Positions 8,466 to 12,086 of a stretch of 12,086 nucleotides of DNA are shown one piece after another. Position numbers and translations under genes: made by a program. Origin of the DNA: CAYQAJ01 sp964415245 (lineage in GTDB: Bacteria > Planctomycetota > Planctomycetia > Pirellulales > Pirellulaceae); NCBI GenBank assembly GCA_964415245.1, contig CAYQAJ010000154.1, forward strand, positions 1 through 12,086, in the 5' to 3' direction. The notes under the pieces were generated by a model. It searched no databases and was not told where the DNA came from. It saw nothing but the letters and a program-made list of their open reading frames with translations. How positions within the stretch are numbered: position 1 is the stretch's first letter; every line of letters starts with the position of its first letter.

Positions 8466-10010
8466 TCACTGTTCCGCGTGGAGTTGTTCAAAAGTCTTCT
8501 CGAATCGATCGGCCAGCTCCGCGACCTGGCGATCGTACGCATCGCGGTCGGCCCAGGTCGAGCGCGGATCGAGAATCTCGGGCGACACGCCAGGGCACTG
8601 CTGCAAGGCGCTCAGTCGAAGGCGCGGCATGTGCCGAGTCGCCTGATCGACCAGTTGTCCGCCCAACGCCGCCGCCACCATGGCCCGCGTTTGCGGCAGC
8701 GGCATGCGATGACCGACGCCGTAGCGGCCGCCGGTCAGACCGGTGTTGACCAGCCAGCAGTGAACCTTGTGCCGCCCGATCTTGGTCGCCAACAAATCGG
8801 CGTAAACGCGGGGCGGCAGCGGCATGAACGGGGCGCCGAAACAGGGGCTGAACGTGGCTTGCGGCTCCTCGACGCCCGCTTCCGTCCCCGCCACTTTCGA
8901 CGTGTAGCCGCAGAGAAAATGGAACCGCGCTTCGTCGGCCGTCAGTCGCGCAATAGGAGGCAAGACGCCGAACGCGTCGTACGTAAGGAACACAATGTTC
9001 TTGGGATGCCCCGCCGTGCCCGAGGGGTCGGCGTGCGGTATGTGCGTAATCGGGTAGGCGGCGCGGGTGTTTTCGGTGAGCGTGGCGTCGTTCAGGTCGA
9101 GCCGCCGCGTTCGCGGGTCGATGGCCACGTTTTCCAGAACGGTTCCGAATCGGCGCGTGGTTTCGTAAATCTCCGGCTCGGTTTCGGCCGCGAGACCGAT
9201 CACCTTGGCGTAGCAGCCCCCTTCGAAGTTGAACACGCCGTCGTCGCTCCAGCCGTGTTCGTCGTCGCCGATCAGCGTGCGGTCCGACGCCGTCGACAGC
9301 GTGGTCTTACCGGTTCCCGAAAGGCCGAAGAAAACGGCCACGTCGTTCTTGTCCCGCCCATAGTTGACCGACGAGTGCATTGGCAGCACCTGCTCGTGGG
9401 GCAGCAGGTAGTTCATCACGGTAAAGATCGACTTCTTGATTTCGCCGGCGTAGGCGGTGCCGCCGATCAGCACCAGCCGCCGGCCGAAGTGCAGAATGAT
9501 GAACGCACCGGAATTCGTGCCATCGAGCTCGGGCGACGCCTGGAAGCGAGGCGTGTTGATCACCGTGAACTTCGGCTGGAAGTCCCGCAGCCGGGCTTCG
9601 TCCAGCTCGCGCATGAACATGTTGCGGGCGAACAGGTTGTGCCAGGCCGTTTCTGTAATCACGCGAATGGGAATGCGGTACTGGGGATTTGCGCCCGCGT
9701 AGCAATCCTCGACGAACAGGTCCTTATCCTGCAGATACGCGAGCTGCCGGGCAAAGAGTCGTTCAAACCGCTGGGGATCGAACGGCCGGTTGACATTACC
9801 CCACCAGATTTGCTTTTCGCTCCCCGGCTCGCCGACGATGAACTTGTCGTGGGGAGACCGGCCCGTGTGCTGCCCCGTGCGAACCACGATCGGGCCCAGA
9901 TGAGCGACCGTTCCTTCGCGCCTTCGCACGATCGCTTCATACACGGCGGGTGTCGGCAGGTTTCGGTAGACTTCGCCGACGTTTTCAATTCCGTGCATTC
10001 GCAGGTCCAT
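8466..10010 (-). CDS. pckA: Phosphoenolpyruvate carboxykinase (ATP), copy 2
   Basis: This 514-residue ATP-type PEP carboxykinase is a diverged paralogue of the copy at 4845-6446. The same active-site motifs are present: TGRSPHDK (49-56; His replaces the Lys of copy 1), YAGEIKK (187-193), the P-loop GLSGTGKTTLS (229-239), LIGDDEH (246-252), EGGCYAK and LTENTRAAYP. The two proteins differ strongly outside these blocks, especially at the N terminus and near the C terminus, where copy 2 reads MPRLRLSALQQCPGV against VFGLAVPTTCPGC in copy 1. The ATG at 10010 has GAGGTG a few bases upstream. This site overlaps the stop of the methyltransferase gene, which ends 9 bases before, so translation is probably coupled. 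The reaction direction may be decarboxylating (gluconeogenic) or CO2-fixing (anaplerotic); sequence alone cannot tell. Confidence 0.96.
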   Translation of the reverse strand: MDLRMHGIENVGEVYRNLPTPAVYEAIVRRREGTVAHLGPIVVRTGQHTGRSPHDKFIVGEPGSEKQIWWGNVNRPFDPQRFERLFARQLAYLQDKDLFVEDCYAGANPQYRIPIRVITETAWHNLFARNMFMRELDEARLRDFQPKFTVINTPRFQASPELDGTNSGAFIILHFGRRLVLIGGTAYAGEIKKSIFTVMNYLLPHEQVLPMHSSVNYGRDKNDVAVFFGLSGTGKTTLSTASDRTLIGDDEHGWSDDGVFNFEGGCYAKVIGLAAETEPEIYETTRRFGTVLENVAIDPRTRRLDLNDATLTENTRAAYPITHIPHADPSGTAGHPKNIVFLTYDAFGVLPPIARLTADEARFHFLCGYTSKVAGTEAGVEEPQATFSPCFGAPFMPLPPRVYADLLATKIGRHKVHCWLVNTGLTGGRYGVGHRMPLPQTRAMVAAALGGQLVDQATRHMPRLRLSALQQCPGVSPEILDPRSTWADRDAYDRQVAELADRFEKTFEQLHAEQ

Positions 10011-10019
10011 GTTCGCACC

Positions 10020-10718
10020 TCACTGGCTCTTGACGCCCAATACGATTTCGACCGGCACCCACATGTGCCGGGTCGCCGGGTCCTTGACCTCGAAACCAGC
10101 AGCCTGCAAACCGCGGGCCACATAGATCGGGCGGCAGTCGAGCAAATTGGGAAAATGGCGGTGCGTCCACTCGAACGCCTTGAGCGCGATGCCCGGTTTG
10201 CCCACCTTCGACACGGCAATGACAACGATGCGGCCGTGCGGTTTTAGCACACGCGCGCACTCGGCGAGCACCTTGGAGATTTCCGGCGTATCGAACAGTT
10301 CGAGCACGAAGCTCATGAAGACGCCGTCCATGCTGGCGTCTTCGTACGGTAGATCCGTCGCATCGCCGCACCGCAGCTCGACGCGGTCGGCGACGCCTTT
10401 GTCCTCGACGAGCTTTTGGGCGAGGACACGCATTTTCTCGGACAGATCGATGCCGAAAACGCGCCCGCCGCCGCCCACCGCCTTGGCCAGCTCCACCAGG
10501 CAGTGTCCCGTGCCGAAGCCAATTTCGAGAATCCGCTCGCCGGGCGCGGCGGCGAGCTTTTGCAAACCCTCCTCCCGCATAGGCTGCTCGCTGCGCTCGG
10601 CCAACAGATCGTAGACGTGAGCGATCTTGTCGTAGAAGGCTTTTGTTTCCTCCCGCGTTTGCAGCACTCGCAACACGCCGGGCTCTGACTCGGCGGTTTT
10701 CGATTCGGGATGGTTCAT
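10020..10718 (-). CDS. Class I SAM-dependent methyltransferase, UbiE/MenG-like
   Basis: This 232-residue cytosolic methyltransferase is of the Rossmann Methyltransf_11 type. Motif I is ILEIGFGTGHC (63-73), the acidic residue binding the SAM ribose is D91 in FGIDLS, and GDATDLPY (118-125) is the adenine-contact loop. VLAECARVLKPHGRIVVI is the usual post-motif region. The segment RPIYVARGLQAAGFEV with TRHMWVPVEIVLGVK near the end resembles quinone and lipid methyltransferases, but the substrate cannot be fixed. The ATG at 10718 follows AGGAGG at a 9-base spacing. The frame stays open to 10832, but that part has no family match. It is the first gene of set A, and its TGA is 9 bases from the pckA2 start. 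Why a methyltransferase should be coupled to PEP carboxykinase is unclear. Confidence 0.9.
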   Translation of the reverse strand: MNHPESKTAESEPGVLRVLQTREETKAFYDKIAHVYDLLAERSEQPMREEGLQKLAAAPGERILEIGFGTGHCLVELAKAVGGGGRVFGIDLSEKMRVLAQKLVEDKGVADRVELRCGDATDLPYEDASMDGVFMSFVLELFDTPEISKVLAECARVLKPHGRIVVIAVSKVGKPGIALKAFEWTHRHFPNLLDCRPIYVARGLQAAGFEVKDPATRHMWVPVEIVLGVKSQ

Positions 10719-10964
10719 TGCGGAAGGCCTCCTTCTCCTTGCGGATTGGCGCGCGCTCGCGAATGGCGGCGGGCAAGCCGACGCCGAGCGGCAAGTCGTC
10801 CGCCATCGGGAACCGCAGTATAGCCCGGTCACCGACAGCCGGCCCGCCTGCCTAGAATTGGTACGAAACGCCGCGGGGGAGCGTTCTTGGCACGGAATTC
10901 CCGCGAGCCTGGCAGCGACCGACCTCTCCTACGTCGGTGTCTTGCTTCATCAAGGGAACGTCCG
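10719..10964. other. Intergenic region before methyltransferase gene
   Basis: These 246 bases separate the start of the methyltransferase (minus) from a plus-strand GTG at 10965 that may be a broken sigma-factor start. Promoters for both directions are expected here. I found no confident -35/-10 pair and no convincing gene. Confidence 0.35.
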
Positions 10965-11056
10965 GTGGACCCGCAAGACCACCTCAGCCGCTTTACGACC
11001 CTGTGGACGATGGTCGGTTCGGCCACAACGGCGATGATCCCGAAGCCGCGCGGCTT
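10965..11056 (+). pseudogene. Possible frameshifted remnant of an ECF sigma-factor N terminus
   Basis: A GTG at 10965, preceded by AAGGGA at a 7-base spacing, reads VDPQDHLSRFTTLWTMVGSA. A shift of frame at about 11024 continues as HNGDDPEAAR. Joined, this resembles the N terminus of planctomycete ECF sigma factors (D-x-LSRI-T-WT-V--AH-GD-EAA). After about 30 codons the likeness stops in all three frames, and the region-2 and region-4 blocks expected downstream are not seen. A truncated relic broken by at least one one-base deletion is the simplest reading. Chance similarity over such a short stretch cannot be excluded. Confidence 0.3.
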
Positions 11057-11385
11057 TCCGACGATCGGAAAGACGGCCGCGCAAAACGGCTCGACCCGCC
11101 GTCGCTTTCCTATTGCCGATCGGCGCCTGAAAAGCGGTAATCCCGAGTCGGCAGATCACACGTCACTGCGGATGGCGGATTCGGCGCCAACGCTCGGAAT
11201 CGTAGTCGATTCGGCGGGTGTGATGGACACGGCCCACCAAGCGGGGCGCCGGCAATCCCAGCGGCGGAAACGGAGGGTCCGGGGCCACCCATTGCCCATA
11301 TCGCGGTCACGATTCTGCCTAACAAGCGGGCAAATGGGTACTTCGACCGCTTTCCGGGTGTGGCCGGAAAAAAACCGCAAGCCGA
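11057..11385. other. Gene-free upstream region of glnA with dyads
   Basis: No convincing gene is seen. Two dyads stand out. GAATCG-TAGT-CGATTC lies at 11197-11212. Longer arms, ACCCATTGCCC (11287-11297) and GGGCAAATGGGT (11328-11339), are complementary apart from one bulged base and separated by 30 bases. The longer pair lies roughly 95-150 bases upstream of the sigma-54-type promoter, the usual place for activator sites, but neither dyad matches the enteric NtrC consensus. Confidence 0.35.
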
Positions 11386-11413
11386 TTGATTTCAGCCAAT
11401 TAAGCGCTATAAA
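11386..11413 (+). promoter_or_regulatory. Sigma-70-like promoter candidate for glnA
   Basis: TTGATT (11386-11391) and TATAAA (11408-11413) are spaced by 16 bases, in an A+T-richer patch of an otherwise GC-rich region. It lies upstream of the sigma-54-type site, as in enteric glnA where a housekeeping promoter precedes the nitrogen-controlled one. Confidence 0.45.
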
Positions 11414-11418
11414 TCAGG

Positions 11419-11433
11419 CTCGCAAACTGCGAG
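11419..11433. promoter_or_regulatory. Perfect dyad abutting the sigma-54 -24 element
   Basis: CTCGCA-AAC-TGCGAG has 6-base perfect arms and ends at the base before the TGG of the -24 box. It lies between the two predicted glnA promoters, so a bound protein could block one or switch between them. This is inferred from position only. Confidence 0.3.
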
Positions 11434-11449
11434 TGGCCCCCGCCTTGCA
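11434..11449 (+). promoter_or_regulatory. Sigma-54-type (-24/-12) promoter of glnA
   Basis: TGGCCCC-CGCC-TTGCA has the invariant GG-N10-GC spacing and matches the consensus TGGCACG-N4-TTGCA at all but two positions. It predicts transcription starting near 11460, giving a leader of about 177 bases before glnA. glnA is a classic sigma-54/NtrC target in proteobacteria, so the context supports the call. Confidence 0.6.
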
Positions 11450-11472
11450 AGCACATGCCCGTTTCGGTCACG

Positions 11473-11579
11473 GCAACGAAGGGCGGCCACCCGTTGCGGA
11501 GCGGCAAGGCCCGTCGTCGCAGCCTGCGGATGACCGGCCATCCGCCCCCAAACCGCTAGCCGAACGGCTCTTGGGAGCC
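11473..11579 (+). other. Structured leader region of glnA
   Basis: In the predicted leader, GCAAC (11473-11477) can pair with GTTGC (11493-11497), with GGG/CCC continuing the stem after a bulge. GGCTC-TTGG-GAGCC (11566-11579) is a 5-bp hairpin with a 4-base loop. I see no match to the known glnA RNA motif, and no U-tract. Function unknown. Confidence 0.25.
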
Positions 11580-11636
11580 ATTTCGATCGGAATCCTTCTG
11601 GCAGAACGTTTATCGCGGAAAGAAAGGGAGACGAAC

Positions 11637-12086
11637 GTGAAACCCAAAGAGGTACTGGCTCTGTGTCGGGAGAAAGACGTCAAAAGCGTCGATCTGCGGT
11701 TCATGGACTTTCCGGGGCTGTGGCAGCACTTCACCATCCCCGTGAACAAGCTCGAAGAAGATGTGTTCGAAGACGGCCTGGGCTTCGATGGGTCGAGCAT
11801 CCGAGGCTGGCAGGCCATCAACGAGAGCGACATGCTCGTGGTGCCGCAGGCGGACACCGCGTTCCTGGATCCCTTCACCGCCATCCCCACGCTGGTGATG
11901 ATCTGCAACATTCAGGACCCCATTACCCGCGAGGACTACAGCCGCGACCCCCGCAACGTGGCCCGCAAGGCGGTGAACTACCTGAAGAGCACCGGCATCG
12001 CCGACACGGCGTTCATGGGGCCGGAGGCCGAGTTCTTCATCTTCGACGACGTGCGATTCGACCAGCGGCCCAACGAGGGCTATTAC
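11637..12086 (+). CDS. glnA: Type I glutamine synthetase, N-terminal part (3' end outside window)
   Basis: The 150 visible residues run off the right edge; the full protein is usually about 470 residues. GlnA condenses glutamate and ammonia to glutamine with ATP and forms a cytosolic dodecamer. The beta-grasp N-terminal domain is present: KSVDLRFMDFPGLWQHFTIP (16-35), the loop FDGSSIRGWQAINESDM (50-66) with the Asp of the ammonium site (D51), and DPFTAIPTL. The catalytic domain begins at STGIADTAFMGPEAEFFIFDDVRF, which includes the metal ligands E130 and E132. The start is GTG at 11637, with AGGGAG ending 6 bases before it. The frame stays open far upstream of this GTG, but the translated upstream part is unlike any GlnA N terminus. 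It is transcribed away from the carbon genes and is preceded by sigma-54- and sigma-70-like promoters, so nitrogen control is likely. Confidence 0.96.
   Translation, partial: MKPKEVLALCREKDVKSVDLRFMDFPGLWQHFTIPVNKLEEDVFEDGLGFDGSSIRGWQAINESDMLVVPQADTAFLDPFTAIPTLVMICNIQDPITREDYSRDPRNVARKAVNYLKSTGIADTAFMGPEAEFFIFDDVRFDQRPNEGYY

Noticed and set aside
8424..10247. 607-codon open frame on the plus strand
   Set aside because: It lies opposite pckA2, whose minus-strand product carries all PEP carboxykinase motifs. The plus-strand product is His/Arg/Val-rich without any recognisable domain, a typical GC-rich antisense shadow.
10719..10832. N-terminal extension of the methyltransferase
   Set aside because: Arg/Ser/Pro-rich with no similarity to the family, while the ATG at 10718 has AGGAGG upstream.
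10937..11140. 67-codon plus-strand ORF as a complete gene
   Set aside because: Only a short middle part (HNGDDPEAAR) resembles anything, and it fits better as the shifted continuation of the possible sigma-factor relic starting at 10965.
11460..11636. glnA RNA-type riboswitch in the glnA leader
   Set aside because: The leader has small hairpins but I cannot align it to the conserved glnA motif sequences. A covariance-model search of these bases would settle it.

Overview
The window is about 60% G+C and looks like part of a Planctomycetota chromosome. Three things suggest this: a Tat-exported TIM-barrel sugar isomerase, a DUF1614 membrane protein, and a GGGGACTGGCTC / GGTGCCTGTCCCC hairpin repeat of a kind I associate with such genomes. 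The assignment is inference from gene style; there is no rRNA here to confirm it. No tRNA, rRNA, CRISPR array or insertion sequence was seen.

Layout. All genes up to about 10.7 kb are on the minus strand, and the only clear plus-strand gene is at the right edge. Read in the direction of minus-strand transcription (right to left), there are two sets. Set A (10718 down to 8079) is a UbiE-like methyltransferase, a first ATP-type PEP carboxykinase (pckA2) only 9 bases after it, and a small DUF2007 protein. A short unknown protein (106 aa) and a DUF1614 membrane protein follow, 18 bases apart (7901 to 6810). Set B (6446 down to 1216) is a second PEP carboxykinase (pckA1), class I fructose-bisphosphate aldolase (fbaB), class I fructose-1,6-bisphosphatase (fbp) and a phosphofructokinase with pyrophosphate-type active-site residues. 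A Tat-signal hydroxypyruvate isomerase-like gene follows and runs off the left edge. On the plus strand, glutamine synthetase (glnA) begins at 11637 and runs off the right edge. A 0.9 kb stretch upstream of it holds a sigma-54-type promoter, a sigma-70-like promoter, several dyads and a possible broken ECF sigma-factor start.

How it fits together. Set B is ordered along gluconeogenic flux: oxaloacetate to PEP (PckA), triose phosphates to fructose-1,6-bisphosphate (FbaB), then to fructose-6-phosphate (Fbp). A probably reversible PPi-dependent PFK at the end could run the last step either way. Two diverged PEP carboxykinases lie within 6 kb, which suggests separate regulation or opposite preferred directions. 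An 80-base two-part hairpin separates fbaB from fbp and may split or attenuate the transcript. glnA appears to have the classical nitrogen-responsive two-promoter arrangement.
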